NCBI RefSeq assembly: GCF_019139815.1
Contig: NZ_CP077079.1
Span: 3,224,001 to 3,288,000, forward strand
Direction: 5' to 3'
Source of the DNA: Pseudomonas asgharzadehiana
GTDB lineage: Bacteria; Pseudomonadota; Gammaproteobacteria; Pseudomonadales; Pseudomonadaceae
Length of the DNA stretch: 64,000 nt
In this document: positions 1-7,395 of the stretch, piece by piece
Numbering within the stretch: position 1 is the stretch's first letter
How the letters are laid out: each line of letters opens with the position of its first letter
The notes under the pieces: model-generated
The model's input: only the letters and a program-made list of their open reading frames with translations
Told to the model about the DNA's origin: nothing
Databases searched by the model: none
Translations under genes and position numbers: made by a program

Positions 1-231
1 ATCGGCTCTGGATTGATGGAGCCAATAGGCGCTGTGGTGGGCTTGGGCATTTCAAGTGGATATGCCTTGGGCTATCCCGTCGCCCTGGGGCTGGCAGCGG
101 GCGCAATGATATTTGTCGTGTCACATGAGGTTATTCCCGAAACCCATCGCAATGGCCACGAGACACCCGCGACCCTCGGCTTGATGCTCGGATTTGCCGT
201 GATGATGTTTTTAGACACGGCTTTAGGGTGA
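1..231 (+). CDS. ZIP-family metal permease, C-terminal part
   Basis: The reading frame is open from the first base of the window, so the gene starts upstream. The 76 visible residues hold two or three hydrophobic helices. The stretch SHEVIPETHR is typical of the histidine-containing metal-binding helix of ZIP (ZupT/GufA type) transporters, which bring zinc or related divalent cations across the inner membrane. The protein ends with a short hydrophobic helix and TGA. The substrate cannot be judged from this fragment. Confidence 0.75.
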   Translation: MGSGLMEPIGAVVGLGISSGYALGYPVALGLAAGAMIFVVSHEVIPETHRNGHETPATLGLMLGFAVMMFLDTALG

Positions 232-417
232 GCGGGTTTCCAGGCCGAGTTCGTCGAACACGTCGACCCGCTGCGCTAGATAGTCAAAGAAGGCGCTTGT
301 GCCGAACAGCCGCGCGCTGTCAACTGCGGGGTGACTGATTTATGGTTGCCGATTGATCAGAACCGGCGAAGGCAGGGCTCGCCAGTGAGCAGAGCATGAG
401 CAGCAGTAGACATCGCA
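232..417 (-). pseudogene. Decayed minus-strand remnants between the ZIP gene and the pectin lyase remnant
   Basis: No intact gene is present. On the minus strand, 232-342 reads as a protein-like C-terminus (containing RLFGTSAFFDYLAQRVD) that ends at TAA but has a stop just upstream and no start. A short signal-peptide-like ORF (MRCLLLLMLCSLASPAFAG) begins near 416 and stops after about 32 codons. Both are best read as debris of lost genes. The first resembles the end of a LysR-type regulator only loosely. Confidence 0.35.
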
Positions 418-1077
418 TCAGTGGCTAGCCAAATCCAGGTGGCCCGCACCGGCATCGCGCCGCACTGCAATTCGCGCAAGGTCGGCTGGCTGCGGTGCAA
501 CAAGGTATTGACGATAGGTCTTGAACGCCTCCAGCACAGAAGCATCCCGAGGGCGGTAGTCATCGCCACTCAAGCGCTGCCGATGACCAACCCCATGCCC
601 TGGATACCGGCATGAGCCCCTATGCCTATAAGGGTCTTGTTCGAACCGATCTTCAAACGCTGCAACCCCTGCCTTGTCATACGTCACCGTGGCCGGCGGT
701 TTCGACTGGCAGAAATGGTTGGCACCGTCGATTGCCCATTGCCCGCCGCCCTGGGGGCAAGCGTTGGCCATGCACCCGGCCTCTGTGACCGTGGTGCTGC
801 CGTCGGACACAACCGAACCGCGAAAATCAAACGTATGGTCCAGGGCGATGACGCGCGGGGTGTCATCGGTGCAGTTGCCCCGTGGGTCGAAGCTTGCACA
901 CAGCGCCTTTTGCAGTGCGGCCGGTGTGGCGGGGCGCACGGCCGCAACTTGGCCACCGCCGGTTACGTCTTTGGCAAAACCCTCGGCATGGCTTGCCGCC
1001 AGAGCCGGCGTTACCAGCACAGCGGCAGCTAACACGAGGGCTGAAAGACACTGGGGAATCGGGAACGTCAACGGCAT
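418..1077 (-). pseudogene. Pectin lyase remnant, frameshifted and truncated
   Basis: From ATG at 1077 the frame gives a signal peptide (cut after ALAA) and the N-terminus of a secreted pectin/pectate lyase of polysaccharide lyase family 1: TPAALQKAL, then PRVIALDHTFDFRGS and a cysteine-rich insert. At about 650 the frame is lost. The next family motif, NKTLIGIGAHAGIQGMGLVIG, is found in another frame at about 570-640 and then meets a stop. The right-handed beta-helix core and catalytic arginine region are missing, so no active enzyme is made. The frame continues to 418 with sequence that does not look like a lyase. Bases 1078-1322 hold no gene that I can support. Confidence 0.6.
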
Positions 1078-1322
1078 ATTCCTGAAGGTTGAATACCAGC
1101 GGCCAAGCCTTGCGAAACAGGCTTGCCATGATCTGAATAGGCGCGGGTATTTATCAAACGCTTTAAGCCCGATAACCATTGCCTTCAGCTGAGGTTCAGC
1201 CGGGCGCTGTCAGCTTGCCGGAGAACTGACTGAGCCTTGCAGGCGCACGGGTTTTGCATCCGCGTCACGGCCGGTGCCGATAGGCGTGAAGGTGTTGCTG
1301 ATCGCGGTACGTTGCAGGGCGC

Positions 1323-1925
1323 TTATTCGATGGGGTATCGCTTGAAGGCTGGGTGTTCCTCAAGACGCCTGGCATGGAGTTGCAAGTGCGGGAAGGCCTC
1401 GGCGTCAACCATCGAGGCGATTTTGAACTGGCTGAAAGACCAGGCCACTGCCGCGCTGACGGCACCTTGCGTCAGGGCTTGATTCGGCGCATGGGCCAGG
1501 CGTTTTTCCAAGGCCGAGTAGGCTGCCAGCAACTGGCCGGTTACCCGGTCGAGCCAGGGCTCGTGGAGTTTTTCTGCGGGGCGCAGGTTATGTTCGTACA
1601 CGATCTGTACGGTTTTCTCACAAGCGGCCAGGGCGAGCCCCGTCAATTGCAGGTCCTGGGCTCGCGCGCTGGCTGGCTGTGGCAACAGCTTTCTATCAGC
1701 CGGAGCCAGCGCTTCGAAGTAATCGAGAATCAGGCTTGAGTCCATCAACACGGTTGAATCATCCAGCACCAGGCTGGGCGCCTTTACCACCGGGTTGATC
1801 CTGGCGAATTGTTCGTAGGTGCTGAATACCGAAAGTGGCTGATGCTCAAAATCGACGCCGTAAAGATCCAGGGAAATTGCTACGCGGCGCACGTAGGGCG
1901 AGTCCAGCATGCCGACCAGTTTCAT
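1323..1925 (-). CDS. Glutathione S-transferase family protein
   Basis: A cytosolic GST of 200 residues, the usual family length. It has an N-terminal thioredoxin fold (MKLVGMLDSPYVRRVAISLDL; the serine in SPYVRR stands at the usual active-site place), the cis-Pro region VKAPSLVLDD, the glutathione-binding MDSSLILDYF, and a C-terminal helical domain. Such enzymes conjugate or reduce electrophilic compounds with glutathione. It is transcribed divergently from the LysR gene at 2130, which is its likely regulator. The substrate is unknown. Confidence 0.85.
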   Translation of the reverse strand: MKLVGMLDSPYVRRVAISLDLYGVDFEHQPLSVFSTYEQFARINPVVKAPSLVLDDSTVLMDSSLILDYFEALAPADRKLLPQPASARAQDLQLTGLALAACEKTVQIVYEHNLRPAEKLHEPWLDRVTGQLLAAYSALEKRLAHAPNQALTQGAVSAAVAWSFSQFKIASMVDAEAFPHLQLHARRLEEHPAFKRYPIE

Positions 1926-2088
1926 GAAGCCTCCATTTACGTCAGGGTAATTTTCAATGGGGATACTTGAGGTACTTGTACAGGTTGAGCAGTAGCTCGC
2001 AGTTCGCGAGGTGAGGGTGGCGCGGAAAGACCCTGTGGCTGGCAGGATTGTTAATTTGAGATTACTTTAGCCTGTGTTCGGGCCGCAA

Positions 2089-2104
2089 AATATCGATAAA
2101 TATT
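2089..2104. promoter_or_regulatory. Possible LysR-type operator
   Basis: AATAT-N6-ATATT is a perfect inverted repeat of the T-N11-A kind bound by LysR regulators. It sits about 25 bases before the LysR start codon, in the 200-base gap shared with the divergent GST gene. The AT-rich background makes a chance match possible. Confidence 0.3.
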
Positions 2105-2129
2105 ACCGAGAAAGGTTAGGTTGGCTTAC

Positions 2130-3029
2130 ATGAGTGCATTTCCTCCCTTGACCTGCCTGCGCAGTTTCGAAGCCACTTCCCGGTTGGGAAGCGTCACCCT
2201 CGCCGCCAAGGAATTGCACGTCACGCATTCAGCTGTCAGCCAGCAGATCAAGGTACTGGAGGAGATTGTCGGGTTGACGCTATTTGTGCGCGAAGGGCGG
2301 GGCTTGCGTGTCAGCGAGGATGGGCGACTGTATGCGCTGCAGATTCGTAAAGCCCTGGGCGACATCGCCGAGGCCACTCGATTGATCCAGGCCCAGCCCA
2401 AGATGGGGGAGTTGGTGGTGGCGGTTCTGCCGTCGTTCGGCCGGTCGTGGTTGATACCGCGCCTACCGGGTTTTCAGCAGCTTTACCCGCATATCAGCAT
2501 TCGCCTGCAAGCCAGCCTGACAATTTCCAACCTGCATCAGGAGTCGGTGGATATCGGCATCCGCATGGGCAAGGGTGATTGGGAGGGCGTCGAGCAAAAA
2601 CTGTTGTTTCACGATGAAGTCGTGGTAGTTGCCGCTCCCCATTTCAATGGCGGACGCCTGCCGCAGACGCCGCAAGAAATCATCGACAGCCCGATCATCT
2701 ACAACACTGAATCGTGGTTGCCCTGGTGCGAAGCGGCCGGCGTCAAGATGGGCGACGCGCGCAAGGGGTTATGCAGCAATGATTCCAACCTGGTATTGGA
2801 AGCCGTTCGCCTGGGGCAAGGCATCGCGCTGGAGCGGCGCAGCCTGGTACATGACGCTATCGAGCGGGGCGAGCTGGTTCAGCTGTGTGACGTCAGTGCG
2901 CCGTACGCCTACCCCTATTGGCTGGTGTGGCCACCCAGGGAAAGTTCGCAAGACAAACAACGCGAATTCTCCCATTGGTTGTCCGGCGAAGTGGAACGTT
3001 ACTTCGCGCAACTGAAACAAAACGCCTGA
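2130..3029 (+). CDS. LysR-family transcriptional regulator (GcvA-like)
   Basis: The protein has 299 residues: an N-terminal winged helix-turn-helix (FPPLTCLRSFEATSRLGSVTLAAKELHVTHSAVSQQIKVLEE, written here only as its family signature region at residues 4-45) and a periplasmic-binding-protein-like effector domain from about residue 90. The opening PPLTCLRSFEA is typical of the GcvA/AmpR branch. ATG at 2130 is preferred because it matches the family start; a TTG three codons upstream at 2121 lies better spaced from AAAGG and is the alternative. It probably controls the divergent GST gene and itself. The effector is unknown. Confidence 0.85.
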   Translation: MSAFPPLTCLRSFEATSRLGSVTLAAKELHVTHSAVSQQIKVLEEIVGLTLFVREGRGLRVSEDGRLYALQIRKALGDIAEATRLIQAQPKMGELVVAVLPSFGRSWLIPRLPGFQQLYPHISIRLQASLTISNLHQESVDIGIRMGKGDWEGVEQKLLFHDEVVVVAAPHFNGGRLPQTPQEIIDSPIIYNTESWLPWCEAAGVKMGDARKGLCSNDSNLVLEAVRLGQGIALERRSLVHDAIERGELVQLCDVSAPYAYPYWLVWPPRESSQDKQREFSHWLSGEVERYFAQLKQNA

Positions 3030-3157
3030 CAGAAGTACTGCCTGAATGGATCTGTTTGAGCGCGACATAGGGGTACTGCCTTTTATCGAACTGACTTATA
3101 CCCCAACACGACCCCTAAAACCGGGTGCTCTTCGCGAAAAGTATCAACCCCCATGCT

Positions 3158-3211
3158 GACCGCAAATATGAGCGACACGCTGCGGCGGTGAACAACATCC
3201 TGGGCAAGTGA
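3158..3211 (+). pseudogene. 3' remnant of a DcrB-like paralogue
   Basis: The frame ending at TGA 3209-3211 reads AAAVNNILGK, nearly the same as the last residues (AALKNILGK) of the intact gene that follows at 3285-3839. This suggests that a tandem copy once stood here and was reduced to its last codons. Nothing upstream in the frame still resembles the family. Confidence 0.45.
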
Positions 3212-3284
3212 GCAGGCAACTAAGCTAGGCTGTTCGCACGATAGACCGTCGGCATACGACGGCCTGAAAACAAAGGCGCTATTA

Positions 3285-3839
3285 ATGTCGAAACATGTGC
3301 TGTTGGGCTGGACCCATTCCTTGTGCGTGCTTGCTGCCTTGAGCGGCGCGGCCTCCATGGCCGTTGCTGCGCCGCCTGACAAAACCGCTATGGCGGCAGC
3401 GGACATGCAATCGGTGTCCCTGGCAGGCGGCAAGCTGAAGTTCGTGCTCAAAGGCGTCGAGGCCCGCACCTTGAACAGCGAGAACGGCGGCACGATGTAC
3501 TTCGATCCGAAAAGCGAGCAGGCCATCATCGTTACCGAAGGTCCGGCGTCGACTGCGGGCACCACCCCGGACGCTGCGTTTCGCCTTGCCGTGGATACCT
3601 TGAAAGAAAAGCAGCAGGCCGCGTCACCCAACTTTCGCACGACTAGCGAGAAGACCATTCAGGTGAATGGCTTGAAGATGTACCGCCTGGACGGCACCGA
3701 CGATTTCAACGGCCTGAAACTACTGGTGGCCTCGTTGATGACGATGAACGATCAGACGATCACCGTTATCGAAGTGATGTCCAGCGTAAACGACCCGGCC
3801 GGCCATACCGCTGCGTTGAAGAACATTCTGGGCAAGTAA
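3285..3839 (+). CDS. DcrB-like exported protein
   Basis: A 184-residue protein with a signal peptide (residues 1 to about 29, cut after AVAA). The mature part follows the plan of E. coli DcrB (PsbP-like fold): a strand SVSLAGGKLKFVLKGVEA, then MYFDPKSEQAIIVTEG, then a helix with EKQQAASPNFRTTSEKTIQ, and an end in ALKNILGK. DcrB is a periplasmic or lipid-anchored envelope protein of poorly understood role. There is no lipobox cysteine here. It is a single gene with a decayed relative just upstream. Confidence 0.6.
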   Translation: MSKHVLLGWTHSLCVLAALSGAASMAVAAPPDKTAMAAADMQSVSLAGGKLKFVLKGVEARTLNSENGGTMYFDPKSEQAIIVTEGPASTAGTTPDAAFRLAVDTLKEKQQAASPNFRTTSEKTIQVNGLKMYRLDGTDDFNGLKLLVASLMTMNDQTITVIEVMSSVNDPAGHTAALKNILGK

Positions 3840-3902
3840 ACCGCAAGTTTCCGGAGGGCAGGCTGTCGGCTCCCGACGGTCTGTCCATCACAAGGAGCCC
3901 GC

Positions 3903-4028
3903 ATGAGCTCGTGCGCAAAGCTTGCCTAACGCGGTGTCGTACTCCCCGACCCACCCGCGCCGTACGGGGGCTATGTACCCAGTTACAAACTATCGGGGTC
4001 GCCGAAGAACATTTTGACTGGGCTCTAG
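3903..4028 (+). pseudogene. RidA-like gene, N-terminal fragment cut by the island junction
   Basis: After a good ribosome site (AAGGAG) ATG opens MSSCAKLA, then a TAA (3927-3929), then in the same frame RGVVLPDPPAPYGGYVPSYK. The whole matches the start of RidA/YjgF proteins, which begin with a short helix followed by GIxLPxPPAPxxxYVP. The stop is one C-to-T change from CAA. At about 3990 the frame runs into the repeated element arm and ends at TAG 4026. It appears to be the chromosomal gene at the left end of the accessory array, truncated by the insertions. RidA proteins remove reactive enamines from PLP enzymes. Confidence 0.5.
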
Positions 4029-4085
4029 AACAATGTTTTCAGGCAGAAAAAAATCAAATATGCCCCCAGTTTTGCCCCCAGTTGC
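3986..4085. repeat. Element end L1: core plus left arm (left boundary of the array)
   Basis: This is the first of four copies of a left arm. It has a degenerate core (GGGTCGCC..AGAACAT), then TTTTGACTGGGCTCTAG, and the paired motif TGCCCCCAGTTT-TGCCCCCAGT at 4060-4082. Other copies stand at 19981, 25872 and 35754. The core copies the last codons (FGDPESL) of the LysR gene at 56935, which marks this as an att-type junction. Bases 4086-4226 hold no gene. Confidence 0.75.
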
Positions 4086-4226
4086 ATGCGATGCACTCAC
4101 AATTGCGAGTGCGCGCCCTGGCGGTGATGCTACGTGGGGCTTGATGGCTTTCGGTGGCACAGCCCTTTTGAAATTGGCTGGTTCGCCCGCCTTACATATG
4201 CTCACTGGCTGCCAGTCTGCCGGTAT

Positions 4227-4829
4227 CTACTGATGCATCTCCGTCACGGACATGGTGAACACCAACTTGGATCTGCCAGCGTTGGAATAGGAATGAGGTA
4301 CATCGGTTTTCGCCACTGCCGAACTCCCCGCAGGGATGACCAACTCTGTTTCCCCTACCACGCATTTCAGCGTGCCTTTCTCCACATGAAACAGTTCAAG
4401 CGTGCCCTGAGGATGCCCCTGTGAAGCGAAAGATTCGCCTGGATGCATTTCCCAACGCCACAGCTCGATCATATTAGGGCCGGACGTTCCCGCCAGGAGG
4501 CGCGCCGTTCCTCCCAGGTCACCGGTCCAGAGCGTGGGGATGTCTTGGCTGTCGATGATATGGGCGGATGGGGCTTCGGTCACATTGACGATGTCTGCAA
4601 CAGACAGTCCAAGCGCGGCGGCGATTTTGCAAAGGATGCCGATACTGGGGTTCGCCGTACATTTCTCTATTTCGACGACCATTCCTTTGCTCACCCCTGA
4701 GCGGCGGGAAAGCTCATCCAACGTGATCTTCTTTGCTTTGCGCGCCTGTTTGAGAGTGCGCGCGACGGCCAGGCTGACGGCTTGAGCGTCAGCACCAGAG
4801 GTAGTCGACAGGCTGGTATTGGTGGTCAT
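4227..4829 (-). CDS. XRE-cupin transcriptional regulator
   Basis: 200 residues. There is a helix-turn-helix of the XRE/Cro type at about residues 22-76 (LKQARKAKKITLDELSRRSGVSK) and a small cupin barrel at about 110-195 (WRWEMHPGESFASQGHPQGTLELFHVEKG). Proteins of this build (SutR/PuuR-like) sense a small metabolite through the cupin and repress catabolic genes. The gene is divergent from the B3/4-domain gene; the shared gap holds a motif found again before the threonine-synthase-like gene. I infer that it controls the canavanine cluster of element A. Confidence 0.85.
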   Translation of the reverse strand: MTTNTSLSTTSGADAQAVSLAVARTLKQARKAKKITLDELSRRSGVSKGMVVEIEKCTANPSIGILCKIAAALGLSVADIVNVTEAPSAHIIDSQDIPTLWTGDLGGTARLLAGTSGPNMIELWRWEMHPGESFASQGHPQGTLELFHVEKGTLKCVVGETELVIPAGSSAVAKTDVPHSYSNAGRSKLVFTMSVTEMHQ

Positions 4830-4917
4830 TGATGAAGGTCATTAGAAAAAGGTGCTGGGATTTTCGGCCTTTATCAGTAGCTGCGTCAATCGGCTCAGCC
4901 GTTATATTAGATGATAA

Positions 4918-4958
4918 TGGTCATTATATTGACTTTATTGGTCGTCGCTGACTAGCAT
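4918..4958 (+). promoter_or_regulatory. Operator/promoter of the B3/4-domain operon
   Basis: GTCATTATATTGACTTTAT at 4920-4938 closely matches GTCACTATATTGACTTTTAT at 7264-7283. It includes a -35-like TTGACT (4929-4934) and, 18 bases on, TAGCAT (4953-4958) as a possible -10. GTCA-N6-TGAC inside it is an inverted repeat. It is the best candidate binding site for the divergently encoded XRE-cupin regulator. Confidence 0.45.
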
Positions 4959-4989
4959 TAAATGACATTTAGGTTCCTGGAGGTTTTTG

Positions 4990-5685
4990 ATGCTGTCCGT
5001 ACTGCCGTTGATCGATCAAGCCGTTGCAGAATTGGCTCCGGAGTTCAGGGCCCTGAGCATTGTGGTGGGAGCTGCGCCGCTGATTCATCCTGAGGTTGCT
5101 CAGTCTGCGCTGGATCGCGCTTGCAAGGCCGTGCAGGAAGGTGGGCCAAGCTGGGGAGATGCGCACCTGGCCGCATGGGCGGAGACATTCCGAAAGTTCG
5201 GCGCAAAGCCGCAGCGGACGCCTTGTTCAGCTGAGGCGCTACGTAAACGGGTTTTACGTGACGGAAGCTTGCCGAGCCTGGATCCCATCGTCGATCTCTA
5301 CAACGCAATCAGTATTGAGTACGCCATCCCTGTTGGCGGGGAAAACATTGAAGCCTATGTGGGCTCCCCACGGCTGGTAGTCGCCGATGGCACCGAGCCT
5401 TTTGACACCATGAAAGAGGGCGCTCCTGCTTTCGAGTATCCAGACCCCGGCGAGGTTGTCTGGCGCGATGACAAAGGCGTGACCTGCCGTCGCTGGAATT
5501 GGCGGCAAGGTGTCAGAACCCGTCTCGGTGCTGACGCGAAGAGCATGTGGTTCATTTTGGAGAGCTTGCCGGCGATGCCGCTTGAAGCCTTGACGGAAGC
5601 GGGGGACAAGCTGATCGAAGGGTTGCAGCAAATGATGCCAGGCGTCCAGATCGAAAGCTCACTGATTGGTCTTGGGGTCAAATAG
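4990..5685 (+). CDS. ctdA: Stand-alone B3/B4-domain tRNA-editing protein (canavanyl-tRNA deacylase type)
   Basis: 231 residues with the B3/4 fold of the phenylalanyl-tRNA synthetase beta subunit: LDPIVDLYNAISIEYAIPVGGEN, then VGSPRLVVADGTEPF and, towards the end, EVVWRDDKGVTCRRWNWRQG with TRLGADAKSMWFILESLP. ATG at 4990 follows TGGAGG. Stand-alone B3/4 proteins remove wrongly loaded amino acids from tRNA. In canavanine-using pseudomonads one such protein, CtdA, frees tRNA-Arg from canavanine. The gamma-lyase, homoserine, Gdx and basic amino acid transport genes downstream support that role. The substrate itself is inferred from this neighbourhood. Confidence 0.8.
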   Translation: MLSVLPLIDQAVAELAPEFRALSIVVGAAPLIHPEVAQSALDRACKAVQEGGPSWGDAHLAAWAETFRKFGAKPQRTPCSAEALRKRVLRDGSLPSLDPIVDLYNAISIEYAIPVGGENIEAYVGSPRLVVADGTEPFDTMKEGAPAFEYPDPGEVVWRDDKGVTCRRWNWRQGVRTRLGADAKSMWFILESLPAMPLEALTEAGDKLIEGLQQMMPGVQIESSLIGLGVK

Positions 5686-5714
5686 TCGACAAGCCACTGC
5701 AAGGAGTGATGACG

Positions 5715-6608
5715 ATGTTTACCGGCCTTAGTGCATTTCCTCTGACACCTATGAATGAGCGAGGGGTGGACGAAAATGCTTTTACCCGTCTTGTGCAGCA
5801 ACTGGTGGCGGCGAAAGTAGATTCCATCGGGGCTCTCGGATCCACCGGAAGTTATGCGTATCTTTCTCGCGCCGAACGCTCTCGAGTTGCGCAGTTGGTG
5901 GTAGAGGCGGCGGAGGGTGTGCCTGTGATGGTGAGCATCGGAGCGCTGCGTACACGCGACGTTTTGCTGCTGGCCGAGGATGCGCAAGCCGTGGGAGTCA
6001 AAGCCTTATTGCTGCCACCCGTGTCGTATCAAAAACTGACTCAGGACGATGTTTTTTCGATGTACGAAATGGTTTCGGCCAACGTCTCAGTCCCGCTATG
6101 TGTCTATGACAATCCGGGTACCACCCATTTCGATTTTACCGATGAGTTACATGGGCGTATCGCGGAGTTACCCAACGTCAGATCAATCAAAATTCCGGGC
6201 GTCCCCGACGCGCCGCACCTGGCCAGGGAGCGCGTGGTACGTCTGCGAAAATTGATTCCGAGCCACGTGACGATCGGAATAAGCGGCGATGCGTTAGCGG
6301 CTATTGGCATGAATGCCGGCTGCGATGCCTGGTACTCCGTCATGGGCGGTTTGTTTCCCAACACAGCGCTCGCAATCACGCGAGCTGCATTGTCAGGGGA
6401 CGCCGCTGAAGCCGCGCGCCTTTCTGAATCGTTGAAGCCGCTCTGGGCTTTGTTCAGGCAATTTGGCGGTAGCTTTCGAGTGATAGCAACAGCGGCGGAG
6501 CTTCTCGGGTTTACTCACTCTCCGAGTCTACCCCTGCCGCTCAGAACCATCGCCGGGGAAGGACGAGAGCAAATTGCTGCGGTGATTCAGGCGCTTGAAT
6601 TGAGCTGA
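5715..6608 (+). CDS. Dihydrodipicolinate synthase / N-acetylneuraminate lyase family protein
   Basis: 297 residues forming the class I aldolase barrel of the DapA family. The Schiff-base lysine is K159 in SIKIPG, the catalytic tyrosine is Y131 in CVYDNPGTT, and the substrate loop is ALGSTGSYAYL near residue 40. ATG at 5715 lies nine bases after AAGGA; in-frame GTG and ATG codons at 5706 and 5709 are too close to it. It lies 30 bases after the B3/4 gene and is probably co-transcribed. The substrate is unknown. A role on a 2-oxo acid made during canavanine or homoserine breakdown is only a guess. Confidence 0.8.
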   Translation: MFTGLSAFPLTPMNERGVDENAFTRLVQQLVAAKVDSIGALGSTGSYAYLSRAERSRVAQLVVEAAEGVPVMVSIGALRTRDVLLLAEDAQAVGVKALLLPPVSYQKLTQDDVFSMYEMVSANVSVPLCVYDNPGTTHFDFTDELHGRIAELPNVRSIKIPGVPDAPHLARERVVRLRKLIPSHVTIGISGDALAAIGMNAGCDAWYSVMGGLFPNTALAITRAALSGDAAEAARLSESLKPLWALFRQFGGSFRVIATAAELLGFTHSPSLPLPLRTIAGEGREQIAAVIQALELS

Positions 6609-6627
6609 ATGTTGACAGGGATGTTCT

Positions 6628-6650
6628 GCCTCACCCTTGGTGGGTGAGGC
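6628..6650. terminator. Hairpin between convergent genes
   Basis: GCCTCACCC-TTGGT-GGGTGAGGC is a perfect nine-pair stem between the DapA-family gene and the opposed DinB gene. It lacks a U-run on either side, so it may act as an mRNA-stabilising structure rather than a full intrinsic terminator. Confidence 0.5.
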
Positions 6651-6663
6651 GAAGTCCCAATAT

Positions 6664-7146
6664 CTACAGCTTCAAAAACGTTGTGAAATGATCCTGGTGC
6701 CCCTCCAGAATGTCCCTTGGCAGGATTGTGCCAACAGCGCCTCGATGCTGCAGGCCATGAGAAAGTACATGAGCAAGGATTTGCTCCTTGGTCATGTTGC
6801 CGGGTTTGCCGTCCTTGAAGATAAATGCCACCGGGTCAGACAGCTCCGCTGCGGTGACTGATTTTGTGTAGTCAACAAACCACTGATTTGCCTTTGTGAA
6901 TGCCTCTTCCAGCTGACGAATGTCTTGCCTTTGCTCGGTGACAACGTCGTCAAATTCCTCCGGTTTACCTTGCAGTCTGGCGATGAACAACTGGTCCACA
7001 ATATTGATGTGCCTGAGCCAATAACAGGCCTTCTCCATTTCCACAGGGAAGGACTGTGCAATGGGTGCTTTCAAGCACCGGAATAGCGCCTCCTCAGACC
7101 ATGCCTTGTACTGATAAAGCGAGTGCAGCAGGTTTTTGGCACACAT
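6664..7146 (-). CDS. DinB-family metalloprotein
   Basis: 160 residues forming the four-helix DinB bundle. The expected metal-binding histidines are visible as H46 (YWLRHIN), H130 and H134 (LSHGLQHRG). DinB-fold proteins include thiol-dependent S-transferases and hydrolases. ATG at 7146 follows GGGAG at a good distance; an upstream extension of the frame is not family-like. The gene sits inside the canavanine cluster but on the other strand, sharing its upstream gap with the threonine-synthase-like gene. Its function there is unknown. Confidence 0.75.
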   Translation of the reverse strand: MCAKNLLHSLYQYKAWSEEALFRCLKAPIAQSFPVEMEKACYWLRHINIVDQLFIARLQGKPEEFDDVVTEQRQDIRQLEEAFTKANQWFVDYTKSVTAAELSDPVAFIFKDGKPGNMTKEQILAHVLSHGLQHRGAVGTILPRDILEGHQDHFTTFLKL

Positions 7147-7263
7147 GGCGTTCTCCCATTTTCTAAGCGTCTTTCTAAGCGTCGTCGGCCCTTGGCACAT
7201 CACAGGAGCTGGGACAAAGGGGGGGCGTGCAACGGAGCGGAATACCGTTGGCGAGATATAATA

Positions 7264-7290
7264 GTCACTATATTGACTTTTATAGTCAAT
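7264..7290. promoter_or_regulatory. Palindromic operator shared with the B3/4 operon
   Basis: ATTGACT-TTTAT-AGTCAAT (7272-7290) is a perfect inverted repeat with seven-base arms. It is preceded by AGTCACTATATTGACT, itself an AGTCA-N6-TGACT inverted repeat. The 5' half matches the motif at 4920-4938. It lies between the DinB and threonine-synthase-like genes and is a strong candidate operator for the XRE-cupin regulator. Confidence 0.5.
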
Positions 7291-7395
7291 GGTATGAAGC
7301 TTCATCAAAGGCGATTAACGCCGCCGCATTGAACTCCAACAGAGCCCCACCTTGCAGGTGGCCCGCTCGGAAATGGCTTGAGGGTGTCTTGGATC

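Noticed and set aside
3840..3902. tRNA gene as integration site
   Set aside because: No cloverleaf or T-arm sequence is present near any core; the core is the coding end of the LysR gene.
3911..4144. Protein gene across the left junction
   Set aside because: The frame is open but spans the RidA remnant and the repeated arm in another frame; its sequence is not protein-like.
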